Of a stretch of 33,602 bases of DNA, positions 14,672-23,410 are shown piece after piece (the stretch's first letter is position 1; each line of letters opens with the position of its first letter). The position numbers and the translations under genes are program-made. The stretch is taken from positions 56,729-90,330 of the forward strand of contig NWBJ01000038.1 in assembly GCA_002633115.1 (NCBI GenBank), read 5' to 3'. The stretch is from Muribaculaceae bacterium Zag1 (GTDB taxonomy: Bacteria; Bacteroidota; Bacteroidia; Bacteroidales; Muribaculaceae). The notes under the pieces are model-generated. The model saw nothing but the letters and a program-made list of their open reading frames with translations, did not search any database and was not told the origin of the DNA.

Positions 14672-14747
14672 CCTACACAGAGGCGACCCTACGGGCCGCG
14701 ATGGGGATACCATACCAATGCGGCCCGTAGGGTCGCCTCTGTGTAGG
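14672..14747. repeat. Perfect 28-bp inverted repeat
   Basis: The arm 14672-14699 (CCTACACAGAGGCGACC and onward) is the exact reverse complement of 14720-14747, with a 20-base loop. With copy B and the ACCCCTAACGGGGT word it makes a nest of three repeat types in the 368-base gap. From 14748 to 14874 the gap is AT-rich and shows nothing further I can support. Confidence 0.95.
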
Positions 14748-14874
14748 TGGGGCAAACATTTAAGGTGGTTAAAACGTTATAATAGTGTAAATTAAAAGGG
14801 GTATAACACACACTGACACACACGCGCCCCGAGGAGAGATTTACACCTTTATTAATGTCTTAATTTCAACTATT

Positions 14875-15345
14875 ATGAAAAAAATGTTTTACCTACTGAT
14901 TGCAGCATTGCCGATAATGGCCATAGCGTTCGCATCATGCAGCAACGATGATGACCTGCCAAATGTCGACATTTCGCTTGACGTGTCTGAAGGCACCGTT
15001 GTCGATGACACGATTTATGTGGTGCAAGGCGATTCGTTGGTAATCTCCGGAATCACGGTAACTAACAATGAAGAGGGAAAGGCCGCTACCGTCACTAATG
15101 TCAATTATTACTGGGATGGCTATTTCATGGGTCCTTCCATTTTCTCACCCTTTGGTTTTGCAATCTCAACTGAGAACGTATCCGTTGGCATCCATACCAT
15201 AGGAGTGACTTGCACAGTGCTCGCTGTGGATAAGTCGATAGCCACTGCGGCATTGTCATTCCCAGTAAGAGTTGTGGAATCAACCACCGACTTGCCCGAA
15301 GCCGATGCCTCGGCAGTGCATGGCTTGGCGAGATTGAAATTATAG
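14875..15345 (+). CDS. Small lipoprotein of unknown function
   Basis: A 156-aa protein with a type II signal peptide (MKKMFYLLIAALPIMAIAFA) and lipobox AFASC (Cys22), followed by SNDDD, an acidic stretch of the kind associated with surface export of Bacteroidota lipoproteins. The mature part is beta-rich (VDISLDVSEGTVVDD, VSVGIHTIGVTCTV), like an Ig-like or PKD-like fold, but I do not recognise a family. It stands alone, followed by two tandem hairpins. Confidence 0.8.
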   Translation: MKKMFYLLIAALPIMAIAFASCSNDDDLPNVDISLDVSEGTVVDDTIYVVQGDSLVISGITVTNNEEGKAATVTNVNYYWDGYFMGPSIFSPFGFAISTENVSVGIHTIGVTCTVLAVDKSIATAALSFPVRVVESTTDLPEADASAVHGLARLKL

Positions 15346-15351
15346 CTTAGA

Positions 15352-15378
15352 GGTTCTCCAATCCACGCTTGGAGAACC
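15352..15378 (+). terminator. First of two tandem hairpins after the lipoprotein gene
   Basis: GGTTCTCCA (15352-15360) pairs with TGGAGAACC (15370-15378), loop ATCCACGCT. No T-run follows, so it is not a complete terminator alone. Its loop nearly equals that of the next hairpin. Confidence 0.6.
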
Positions 15379-15393
15379 GACAAGAAGAAACAA

Positions 15394-15427
15394 AGCATCC
15401 GAATCCACGCCTCGGATGCTTTTTTAT
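15394..15427 (+). terminator. Intrinsic terminator after the lipoprotein gene
   Basis: AGCATCCGA (15394-15402) pairs with TCGGATGCT (15412-15420), loop ATCCACGCC, followed by TTTTTTA. Separates the lipoprotein gene from the AddB-like gene. Confidence 0.85.
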
Positions 15428-15450
15428 TTCCTCGTCTCAACAAAATTCAG

Positions 15451-15458
15451 TAACTTTG
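15451..15458 (+). promoter_or_regulatory. -7 box abutting the AddB-like start
   Basis: TAACTTTG ends only 4 bases before the ATG at 15463, so the transcript would be leaderless or nearly so if this box is used. Confidence 0.45.
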
Positions 15459-15462
15459 CCGC

Positions 15463-18400
15463 ATGGACAAATTCCTCAAACAAGTGGCAAGCTACTACGC
15501 TGCCAAAAAGGCCGAGGGGCTCGATTTGGGCTCCTACACCTTCGTGTTCCCCAATAAGAGGGCGGCAATGTTTATGCGCAAATACCTTAAGGAAACTTAC
15601 GGGCAGAGTTGCTTTATGCCGCGCATGATCACCATCACTGCATTTACTCAGGAGTTCTCATCCCTGCCCATCGGGGGCAACATCGAATTGCTGTTCCTGC
15701 TCTACCAGGCTTATGCCCAAGTGATGAAGGAAAAAGGCCGAGCCGACCAGGCCAAAGACTTTGACGCATTTGTATTCTGGGGCCAAGTATTGCTCAACGA
15801 CTTCAACGATGTGGATTCATGCCTTGTCGATGAGTCTCAGCTTTTCAAAAACGTCAAGGCCGAACGTGAGATAATGTCCAATTATCTCACTCCCGAGCAG
15901 ATCGAGGTGGCTCGCATCTTGGGTGAGAAATACATCCAAGAGGTAAAACCCGAACATTTCTGGCGCCACGTGGGCCATAACGATGATGCCGAGAGCGCCC
16001 AGAAAAAGTTTATCAACCTATGGGAGGTACTGCATGAACTCTATTGCCGCTTCAACCGCTTGCTGGCTCAGCGAGGCATCACCTATTCGGGCATGCAGTC
16101 GCGAATGGTGCAGCATGACATAGCTGACATGGGAGTTGAGGATTTCCATGGGCACCGCTACGCATTCATAGGATTCTATGTCCTGCCTCCGGCGCGTATG
16201 CTGATTTTCAAGAAGCTGAGGGAATTGGGTATCGCGGAATTTTTCTGGGACACCGCTTCGCCTCTATTGTCGCTCCCTGGCAATAAGGCTGCAGACTTGA
16301 TAAAGGCTCTTGCCAAGGAATTTCCAGCGCCCCGAGATTTTCAACTTGAGGAGATAGCCATCGACGACCTGCCCGATTTTCGCATCATAGCCGTGCCGTC
16401 AAATATCGGCCAAGCCAAGGTCGCTGCCAGAGTGCTGCGCCAATGGAGCGAGAATGACCGCGAGGCAGGGACCGATGCCATCAACCATGAGATAACGGGT
16501 CTGGTGCTCCCCAACGAAAAACTACTCACCCCTGTGCTATATTCCCTGCCCGGCGATGTCAACAAGCTGAATGTGGCTATGCGCGTCAACTTCACCAACA
16601 CGCCATTCGCTTCGCTCATCACGGCAATCCTGTATATGCAAGAGAATTGCCGCACTATGGCCGGAGCGCACAGCTATTTCTACAAAGATGTCTTAGAGAT
16701 ACTCTCTCAGCCGTATGTGTCCTCGATGGCTCCGACCGAAGCCCAGGCTCTGCGCGACAAAATCACAAAAGAGCATCTCTACAATGTACCATCGGCCGAA
16801 ATATGTCAGATGTGCCCCACGCTGGCTCCGATATTCCGTGAGGCTGGTCGCGATATCATCTTGGTTAAAGCATATCTCGATGGCTTGATTGAGGCCCTCT
16901 CAAAATTTGTCACCGAGAGCATTGGTAAGATGTCTCATAATATTGATGAGGAGATAACCACGCCCTACGAAGCTCTGATTCTCGAGGCTTACGGATTAGC
17001 AATCCGTGATATCTACGAGCTTGCCGACCAGTATGGAATTGCGATGAAAGAACGCACCTTCTTCAGTCTGCTGCGTCGACTGCTCATATACACCCATATC
17101 CAGCTCAATGGCGACCCAGTGACCGGGTTGCAGATTTTAGGACTACAGGATGCCCGCGGCCTGGACTTTGACAATCTCATCGTCTTGTCGCTCAACGAGC
17201 GCATCCTGCCCAAGAAGAATTTCAGTCCATCGCTTATTCCTCCTACGCTGCGCGCTGCCTACGGCATGCCCACTGTCGAGACTGAGGAGATCACGATGGC
17301 CTATCAATTCTATCGCCTAATCACTCGCGCCACTCGCCTGTGCCTAATCTATGACAGCCGCACGCCGGATGAAGCCTCGGGCGAAATCTCGCGCTATCTG
17401 CAGCAGCTCAAGATTATGCTCAAAGACAAGGCCAAGGTGGAATCACCCTACGTGGGTATGAAGCCATTCTCGCCTCGCACTATCACTATTGAAAAAGATG
17501 AGAGAGTGATGGAAGAGCTAAAAAGCTTCCTGCCCGGCGGTAATCGCAATATCTCTGCCTCGGCGCTCAAATCCTACATCCAGTGCCCACTGCGATTCTA
17601 TCTACAGAGCGTCAAGGGCATGAGGTATGACAATTTCGATCCTGAGTACATGGATGCGGCCTCGTATGGAAGCATCCTCCACAAGGTGGCTGAGAGATTC
17701 TATATCGGACTCAGAGGCGAGGGCAAAAACGTGTTGATACGACCGGAGCATCTGCGCCAGATTCTTGACAACCCACGACTGATAGGGCAGCTCACCAAAA
17801 TGGCCCTTGACGCTATGAATGAAATATACTATGGCGGCAAGTACGCCGATGTCAGGCTAATCCCAGGCGAGGGCAGAGTATTGGCACGAGTCATAGCTAC
17901 CTATATACGCCACATGCTGCAATGTGAGAGCGGAGGCAAGGAGTTTGTCTTTGTCTCGGGCGAGGACGAAGGCGGCAAGCATACCCATCAGTGGTGTGTT
18001 GACGGGGAGCGCACGGTCAATTTCACTATGTCGATCGACCGCATCGACCAACTCGATGACGCTGGCCAATATCTGCGCTTCATCGATTACAAGACTGGCA
18101 GCGATGAGTTGAGAGCGCCCTCAATTGAGTCGCTTTTCGTCAACCACGATTTCGGCGCAATCTTCCAGCTGATGCTGTATTGCTTGGCTTACGGCGACCT
18201 GATGCAGGGTCAGCGCGGGGTCGACTATGCAATCCAACCCAAGGTGTATCTGTTCTCAAAAATCAAGACAGAGGGTCTGCCGGATTTGCTGATAGGCAAA
18301 GAGCCATTGCTCGACTATCGCAAATACCGGGATGAGTTCAGAGAGCGCCTATCGGGCTTGCTTGAGGACATCTTCGGCCCGGAAAAACCTTTCACACAGA

Positions 18401-18471
18401 CCGAAGACGCTGATCAGTGCAAGTACTGTCCCTTTGCGACCATGTGCGGCCGCATCGACACTAAAGATTGA
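15463..18471 (+). CDS. addB: AddB-like PD-(D/E)xK nuclease (ATP-dependent nuclease subunit B)
   Basis: A 1002-aa protein resembling the AddB subunit of AddAB helicase-nuclease, which processes double-strand breaks for recombination. The N-terminus (SYTFVFPNKRAAMFMRKYL) is the degenerate helicase-like start typical of the Bacteroidales family. The C-terminal RecB-type nuclease domain has FIDYKTG (D873, K875 region) and four candidate iron-sulfur cysteines: C708 in IQCPLRF and C986, C989, C995 in QCKYCPFATMC, the AddB iron-staple pattern. A partner helicase (AddA) is not adjacent in this window. The gene overlaps the end of uvrA by 11 bases tail to tail. The start is supported by the conserved N-terminus. 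Confidence 0.82.
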   Translation: MDKFLKQVASYYAAKKAEGLDLGSYTFVFPNKRAAMFMRKYLKETYGQSCFMPRMITITAFTQEFSSLPIGGNIELLFLLYQAYAQVMKEKGRADQAKDFDAFVFWGQVLLNDFNDVDSCLVDESQLFKNVKAEREIMSNYLTPEQIEVARILGEKYIQEVKPEHFWRHVGHNDDAESAQKKFINLWEVLHELYCRFNRLLAQRGITYSGMQSRMVQHDIADMGVEDFHGHRYAFIGFYVLPPARMLIFKKLRELGIAEFFWDTASPLLSLPGNKAADLIKALAKEFPAPRDFQLEEIAIDDLPDFRIIAVPSNIGQAKVAARVLRQWSENDREAGTDAINHEITGLVLPNEKLLTPVLYSLPGDVNKLNVAMRVNFTNTPFASLITAILYMQENCRTMAGAHSYFYKDVLEILSQPYVSSMAPTEAQALRDKITKEHLYNVPSAEICQMCPTLAPIFREAGRDIILVKAYLDGLIEALSKFVTESIGKMSHNIDEEITTPYEALILEAYGLAIRDIYELADQYGIAMKERTFFSLLRRLLIYTHIQLNGDPVTGLQILGLQDARGLDFDNLIVLSLNERILPKKNFSPSLIPPTLRAAYGMPTVETEEITMAYQFYRLITRATRLCLIYDSRTPDEASGEISRYLQQLKIMLKDKAKVESPYVGMKPFSPRTITIEKDERVMEELKSFLPGGNRNISASALKSYIQCPLRFYLQSVKGMRYDNFDPEYMDAASYGSILHKVAERFYIGLRGEGKNVLIRPEHLRQILDNPRLIGQLTKMALDAMNEIYYGGKYADVRLIPGEGRVLARVIATYIRHMLQCESGGKEFVFVSGEDEGGKHTHQWCVDGERTVNFTMSIDRIDQLDDAGQYLRFIDYKTGSDELRAPSIESLFVNHDFGAIFQLMLYCLAYGDLMQGQRGVDYAIQPKVYLFSKIKTEGLPDLLIGKEPLLDYRKYRDEFRERLSGLLEDIFGPEKPFTQTEDADQCKYCPFATMCGRIDTKD

Positions 18472-21286
18472 GCCAACGGCCAGTGTAACTCTCCTCGCAG
18501 GCGGCTATCTGCTCGGGTGTGCCTTGCGCCACAATGTAGCCACCGGCATCGCCGCCCTCGGGGCCAATGTCTATCACATGGTCAGCGCATTTGATCACCT
18601 CGAGGTTGTGTTCGATGATGACAATGGTATGGCCCTGTGAGATTAAGCGGTCAAACGATGCCATCAGCACGCTGATGTCATGGAAATGCAGACCCGTGGT
18701 CGGTTCGTCAAATATGAGCATGGCCGGCTGCGGTTTCTCTTGCGACAAGAAATATGCTAACTTGACGCGTTGGTTCTCGCCCCCTGATAGGGTAGAACTG
18801 GTTTGGCCCAACTTGATGTAACCCAAACCTACTTGCTGGAGCGGTAATAGGCGCTTTACAATCTTTTTGGCCTGGCTGTCACCGTCTTCGCCAAAAAATT
18901 CAATGGCCTGATTTACTGTCATATTCAGCACATCATCGATGTTCTGGCCGCGATAGCGCACCTCGAGGATGTCGGGCTTGAAACGCTTGCCATGGCAAGC
19001 CTCGCAAGGAATTGAAATATCGGCCATGAACTGCATCTCGATATTTATCACGCCAGCGCCCTTGCACTCATCGCATCGGCCGCCATCGGTGTTAGTCGAG
19101 AAGTAAGCGGCTGTGAAGCCCATCTGCTTTGCTGCTTGCTGGTCGGCAAAGAGTTTGCGTATCTCATCGTAAGCCTTGAGATAGGTGGCAGGATTGGAGC
19201 GCGATGAGGTGCCGATAGGATTCTGGTCGACAAACTCGACAGCGGTAATGCGATGCAGATCGCCCTCGAGGCCGAGATGCGCACCCGGTGCCTCGCCAGC
19301 CTCGCCGAGACGGCGCCGCATAGCGCGGTACAGCACATCCCTTACGAGAGTGGACTTGCCGCTGCCACTCACACCTGTCACAACAGTCATCACTCCGAGA
19401 GGGAATTTGACATCGACGTTTTTCAGATTATGCTCGCGTGCGCCTTTCACCTCGATAAAACTGCTCCAGTGGCGGCGCTGCTTAGGCGTGGGTATCTCAA
19501 GTTGATTGGCAAGATATTTGAGCGTGTACGAGTCGGGGTGCTGCTCAACCAGCGCCTTGTCGTCATCAGCTGGCACTGGCCCTTCGTAAACAATCTGTCC
19601 ACCCAATCGCCCTGCTTTGGGCCCAACATCCACAATCCAATCGGCAGCGCGCATTATCTCCTCATCATGCTCAACAACCACGACGGTATTGCCGATTTGC
19701 TGCAGGTCGCGCAGCACCCCAATCAGCTTCTGGGTGTCGCGGGGGTGGAGGCCGATTGACGGCTCATCAAGGATATAAAGCGAACCCACCAGGCTGCTGC
19801 CAAGTGAGGTGGCGAGGTTGATGCGTTGGCTTTCGCCGCCCGACAGGCTGTTACTGAGGCGGTCGAGGGTTAGATAACCCAAGCCCACTTGCATCAAGAA
19901 TCCAAGTCGATTATTGATTTCGGTTAGTATGCGTTTTGCTATTGCGGCATCTGTGGGATCGAGCTCGAGCTTGGCGAACCACTGCTGCAATTCGCTCACG
20001 GGCATTCTCACCAATTCGGTGATGCTGCGTCCTGCTACCTTGACATACTCTGCCTCGGGGCGCAAGCGAGCGCCGTGGCAGTCGGGGCAAGTGGTCTTGC
20101 CACGGAATCGAGCCAGCATCACTCGGTATTGGATTTTCGCTTGCTGGCGCTCGACCCATTTGAAGAAACCGTTGATACCCTTGAATCTCGAATTGCCCTC
20201 CCAGAGCAGTCGCTTTTCGGCCTCGGTGAGGTCGCAATAGGGACGATGGATTGGGAAACTGATGTGGGGCGCAAGATGTATGAGTTCGCGTTTCCACTCG
20301 CTCATCTTTTCTCCGCGCCAGCACACCACGGCATCGTCAAAGACCGAGAGGGCTGGGTTGGGAACTACCAGCTTCTCGTCAATGCCTATGATTTTGCCGA
20401 AGCCCTCGCATGTAGGGCATGCTCCGTAAGGGTTGTTGAAATTGAAGAGTTGGTCCGATGGCTCGAGAAATGTTATGCCATCGGCCTCGAATCGCTTTGA
20501 GAAATCATGCCGACGAGCGGTGCCATCGGCATCCCAAACTACCAAAGAACATTGGTCATGGCCCTCAAAGAATGCGGTTTCGACTGATTCTGAGAGTCTC
20601 GACACCTCGTCTTGCTCATGGCTGGCCGCGAAGCGGTCGATGAGCAGGTCGTAACCCTCGGGGGTAACCGGGAGCTTAGGCTGCGCCAGCAGTTCGTCGA
20701 TTGGCACAAACTCGGCCTTTGGAGCCTTGCCTTTGGCGCGTGTCCACTTTACCAAGCGTGAGAATCCCTCCTTAATATATATGTCGAGTTGCTGGGCCAA
20801 GGTGCGACCCTGGGGCAAAGATATAGGCGCAACCAAAGCCAAGCGTGTGCCGTCGGGATAAGAAGTGGCGCACTCGATGACATCTTCGGCCGTGTGTTTC
20901 TTGACTTGTTCGCCACTTATGGGCGAATACGTGCGGCCCACTCTCGAAAAGAGCAGGCGCAGATAATCGTAAATTTCGGTGCTTGTGCCGACCGTGGAAC
21001 GTGGATTCCTTGTATTCACTTTTTGCTCGATGGCGATGGCTGGGGGCAATCCCTTGATCCAGTCACATTCGGGCTTAGAGAGTTTGCCCATAAATTGTCG
21101 AGCATAAGCCGAAAGGCTCTCCACATATCGGCGTTGTCCCTCGGCATAGAGGGTGTCAAATGCTAAAGAAGATTTGCCGGAACCAGACAGGCCCGTTATG
21201 ACTATGAATTTATTTCCGGGCAGCTCGAGGTCGATATTCTTGAGATTGTTGACCCGGGCTCCCTTCACTACTATGTTTGCTGACAT
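18461..21286 (-). CDS. uvrA: UvrABC excinuclease subunit A
   Basis: Damage-recognition ATPase of nucleotide excision repair (941 aa, full length). The first ATPase has Walker A GLSGSGKSS (residues 32-40) and signature LSGGESQRINLA; the second has GVSGSGKST (near 630) and LSGGENQRVKLA. Zinc-module cysteines appear in CPTCEGFG, CPDCHGARL and, in the second half, CDECKGAG and CEACHGKRF. VIIEHNLEVIKCADHVIDIGPEGG is the family C-terminal region. A TACCTTTG box lies 30 bases upstream. It converges on the AddB-like gene with an 11-base overlap and no terminator between them. Confidence 0.98.
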   Translation of the reverse strand: MSANIVVKGARVNNLKNIDLELPGNKFIVITGLSGSGKSSLAFDTLYAEGQRRYVESLSAYARQFMGKLSKPECDWIKGLPPAIAIEQKVNTRNPRSTVGTSTEIYDYLRLLFSRVGRTYSPISGEQVKKHTAEDVIECATSYPDGTRLALVAPISLPQGRTLAQQLDIYIKEGFSRLVKWTRAKGKAPKAEFVPIDELLAQPKLPVTPEGYDLLIDRFAASHEQDEVSRLSESVETAFFEGHDQCSLVVWDADGTARRHDFSKRFEADGITFLEPSDQLFNFNNPYGACPTCEGFGKIIGIDEKLVVPNPALSVFDDAVVCWRGEKMSEWKRELIHLAPHISFPIHRPYCDLTEAEKRLLWEGNSRFKGINGFFKWVERQQAKIQYRVMLARFRGKTTCPDCHGARLRPEAEYVKVAGRSITELVRMPVSELQQWFAKLELDPTDAAIAKRILTEINNRLGFLMQVGLGYLTLDRLSNSLSGGESQRINLATSLGSSLVGSLYILDEPSIGLHPRDTQKLIGVLRDLQQIGNTVVVVEHDEEIMRAADWIVDVGPKAGRLGGQIVYEGPVPADDDKALVEQHPDSYTLKYLANQLEIPTPKQRRHWSSFIEVKGAREHNLKNVDVKFPLGVMTVVTGVSGSGKSTLVRDVLYRAMRRRLGEAGEAPGAHLGLEGDLHRITAVEFVDQNPIGTSSRSNPATYLKAYDEIRKLFADQQAAKQMGFTAAYFSTNTDGGRCDECKGAGVINIEMQFMADISIPCEACHGKRFKPDILEVRYRGQNIDDVLNMTVNQAIEFFGEDGDSQAKKIVKRLLPLQQVGLGYIKLGQTSSTLSGGENQRVKLAYFLSQEKPQPAMLIFDEPTTGLHFHDISVLMASFDRLISQGHTIVIIEHNLEVIKCADHVIDIGPEGGDAGGYIVAQGTPEQIAACEESYTGRWLNL

Positions 21287-21315
21287 TTTCTATTCGTACC
21301 AATTGAAATAACCTA

Positions 21316-21323
21316 CAAAGGTA
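21316..21323 (-). promoter_or_regulatory. -7 box for uvrA
   Basis: TACCTTTG on the minus strand, 29 bases upstream of the uvrA ATG. Confidence 0.6.
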
Positions 21324-21374
21324 CGAATAATTTCTGACATAAACAATACCTATTATTGTTAAGGGGGGTGCTAA

Positions 21375-21510
21375 ATGAAACAACCCCTAACGGGGTAGCA
21401 GGGAGGGGACAACCAATGCGGCTAGATGAAATAACCCCTAACGGGGTAGCGGGGAGGGGACAACCAATGCGGCTAGATGAAATAACCCCTAACGGGGTAG
21501 CAGGGTGAGG
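21375..21510. repeat. 51-bp tandem repeat, about 2.6 copies
   Basis: Units begin at 21375, 21426 and 21477 (ATGAAA(C/T)AACCCCTAACG). Each holds the hairpin ACCCCTAACGGGGT (21383-21396, 21434-21447, 21485-21498). The third unit runs into the 3' end of the next gene and supplies its stop codon at 21489-21491. Confidence 0.95.
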
Positions 21511-22085
21511 CCGGAGACTGAGGTGAGGCGTGCCTCCACCATAGGAGAGTCGGCGAGGTTGCACTCGATGGTCATCGAGCAGGAATTGTCGAATTGTTGG
21601 GAGATTACCCTTACTTGCGGCATTTTTGCTATGCGCATCACTTCGTTCATCGACAGGTATGGGAATGTGAAGGAGAATCGGGCGGTTTGGTGTTTTTCAA
21701 TGATTTCGGCCTCGCTGAGAGCCAAGCGCGCGGCCTCGCGGTAGGCAGCAATAAGGCCAGATGTGCCGAGCTTGATGCCCCCGAAATAGCGCACCACGAT
21801 CACCACGATATCGGTCAGATTGAATGAATTGATTTGGCCCAAGATTGGCTTGCCAGCAGTGCCGGAGGGTTCGCCATTGTCAGATGACAGAAATTGCTTC
21901 CTCTCTGGGCCAATCATGTATGCCCAGCACACGTGGCGGGCATCGTGGTATTCGTTTTGCTTGCGAGCAATCTCAGCCTTAGCCTCTTCGGCTGAGGCCA
22001 CAGGTATGGCAAAGGAGATGAAACGGCTCATCTTCTCCCTCAGCTGCGCCTGCGATGGCTTGCTTATCGTAAAATATGAATCCAT
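21489..22085 (-). CDS. yigZ: YigZ/IMPACT family protein (UPF0029)
   Basis: A 198-aa protein of the YigZ/IMPACT family. Motifs of the N-terminal UPF0029 domain are present: FISFAIPV, ARHVCWAYMIG, SSDNGEPSGTAGKPIL, VVIVVRYFGGIKLGTSGLI and AYREAA. A C-terminal ferredoxin-like DUF1949-type segment follows (about 130-198). Eukaryotic IMPACT regulates Gcn2; the bacterial role is not settled. The last residues LLPR and the stop codon fall inside the 51-bp repeat, so the repeat has become part of the coding end. Length is near the usual 200. Confidence 0.93.
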   Translation of the reverse strand: MDSYFTISKPSQAQLREKMSRFISFAIPVASAEEAKAEIARKQNEYHDARHVCWAYMIGPERKQFLSSDNGEPSGTAGKPILGQINSFNLTDIVVIVVRYFGGIKLGTSGLIAAYREAARLALSEAEIIEKHQTARFSFTFPYLSMNEVMRIAKMPQVRVISQQFDNSCSMTIECNLADSPMVEARLTSVSGLTLLPR

Positions 22086-22093
22086 AGGGGTAA

Positions 22094-22270
22094 AACGTAA
22101 GCACGTAACTTAACGTAAGCACGTCCCAACGTAAGCACGTAAGCTTTACGTAAGCACAATATTGATAATTATTTTTTAGACAATTATTTTTTTGTTTTAG
22201 GTTAAAACCTATTACTCAGTTTGTGCTTTCGTAAAGCTTACGTGCTTACGTTGGGACGTGCTTACGTTAG
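22094..22270. repeat. 49-bp inverted repeat built from ACGTAAGCACGT words
   Basis: Arm 22111-22159 is the reverse complement of 22221-22269 with one mismatch; the spacer 22160-22220 is AT-rich. Within the left part, ACGTAAGC begins at 22094, 22113, 22129 and 22148, separated by different short linkers. It fills the yigZ-cydB gap; on the minus strand it follows cydB and could act as its terminator, but the size and word structure exceed a normal terminator. Confidence 0.93.
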
Positions 22271-22277
22271 GAAGAAA

Positions 22278-23408
22278 TTAGTAGACGTGGGAATCGGATT
22301 GGAGTTCTTTCTGGGTGAGCGGTGTGGCATTCATCTTGTACCAGCAATACCAGATGTAGGCCAGCACAAACGGCACCAGAATCGATACCCAGCTCATCAC
22401 TACCAGGGTGAAGTGAGAAGAGCTGCTGTTGGTAATCGAGAGCGAGCTCTGAGCGTCGAGCAGCGATGGATAGTAGGCCGTGCCGTTGTATCCGGCCAGC
22501 CAGAACAGCACAAGCACAACAAGCACTGTGCCGATGCCGCTCCACCAAATGCCCTTGAAGAAGGTGCCGCACAGAGCAGTGCGCAAGATGGCGAACAATA
22601 CCATCACCACGCCAATCAGCAGGATTGGCACGCACCACCACATCTGCCATAGGTTGGTCCAATAGATGTGAGGCTCGTAGGCGAATGTGCCCTCGGGGGT
22701 CATGCGATAGCCGCCTTGCATAAACAGCAGGATGGCGAATGCAATGAAGAGCAGGGCGAAGATAGCTCCATTAAAGAGGGTCTTGATGCGCATCGACTGG
22801 GTGAAACCGTTGCCTCCATCGATATTGTTGATGAAATACATGCAAGCCTGAGCGCGAGCCAGGAAGAAAACTGCAAAGCCAAGCAGCAAGCAGCCGGGCA
22901 CGATCATAGCCTCGAGGCCATGAGTCTCGGACCATTGCGAAATCACCGGAGCAGAACCGTTGAGGATGTTGCCCTTTGAAACTGTGAACTCAGCGCCGAA
23001 GAAGAACATGCCCACGGCGATGCCGAGCATCACGCAGCCAAACAGGCCGTTGAAAGTCAGCAAGGCATCGTAGGTGCCAGTGCCGTAGAGATTGCCGTGC
23101 TTGCGGCGGAACTCAAAGCTGAAGGCTTGCACAACAAAGCTGACCAGGATGAGCATCCACAGCCAGTAAGCGCCGCCGAAGCTGGTTGAGTAGAACAATG
23201 GGAATGAGGCAAAGAATGCGCCGCCAAACACCACCAGGGTGGTGTATGTGAATTCCCATTTGCGGCCTATCGAATTGACGATGAGGTCGCGGTAGTCGCG
23301 ATGGGTCGACCAGATGAGGCTCTGTCCGCCTTGCACGAAGAGCAGGAACACGAGCAGGGCGCCAAGCACCGATATTAAGAGCCACCAATAGGCTTGTAAG
23401 CAATACAT
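22278..23408 (-). CDS. cydB: Cytochrome bd ubiquinol oxidase subunit II
   Basis: Integral membrane subunit (376 aa) of cytochrome bd, which reduces O2 to water using quinol and supports growth at very low oxygen in Bacteroidales. Multiple hydrophobic segments span the chain. The N-terminus YWWLLISVLGALLVFLLFVQGGQ with following GR.W is typical of CydB. It lies downstream of cydA, separated by about 196 bases that hold a 45-bp tandem repeat. Probably same operon. Confidence 0.95.
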   Translation of the reverse strand: MYCLQAYWWLLISVLGALLVFLLFVQGGQSLIWSTHRDYRDLIVNSIGRKWEFTYTTLVVFGGAFFASFPLFYSTSFGGAYWLWMLILVSFVVQAFSFEFRRKHGNLYGTGTYDALLTFNGLFGCVMLGIAVGMFFFGAEFTVSKGNILNGSAPVISQWSETHGLEAMIVPGCLLLGFAVFFLARAQACMYFINNIDGGNGFTQSMRIKTLFNGAIFALLFIAFAILLFMQGGYRMTPEGTFAYEPHIYWTNLWQMWWCVPILLIGVVMVLFAILRTALCGTFFKGIWWSGIGTVLVVLVLFWLAGYNGTAYYPSLLDAQSSLSITNSSSSHFTLVVMSWVSILVPFVLAYIWYCWYKMNATPLTQKELQSDSHVY

Positions 23409-23410
23409 AA

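Noticed and set aside
19253-19759. Plus-strand open frames opposite uvrA
   Set aside because: Shadows of a full-length, well conserved uvrA.
21375-21510. Possible CRISPR array
   Set aside because: Units are contiguous tandem copies without variable spacers and there are no cas genes; the same applies to the 45-bp and 7-bp arrays.
21313-21564. Open frame on the minus strand encoding a 17-residue repeat (PATPLGVISSSRIGC type)
   Set aside because: It is simply the 51-bp tandem repeat read in an open frame and overlaps the uvrA promoter region and yigZ end; no coding support.
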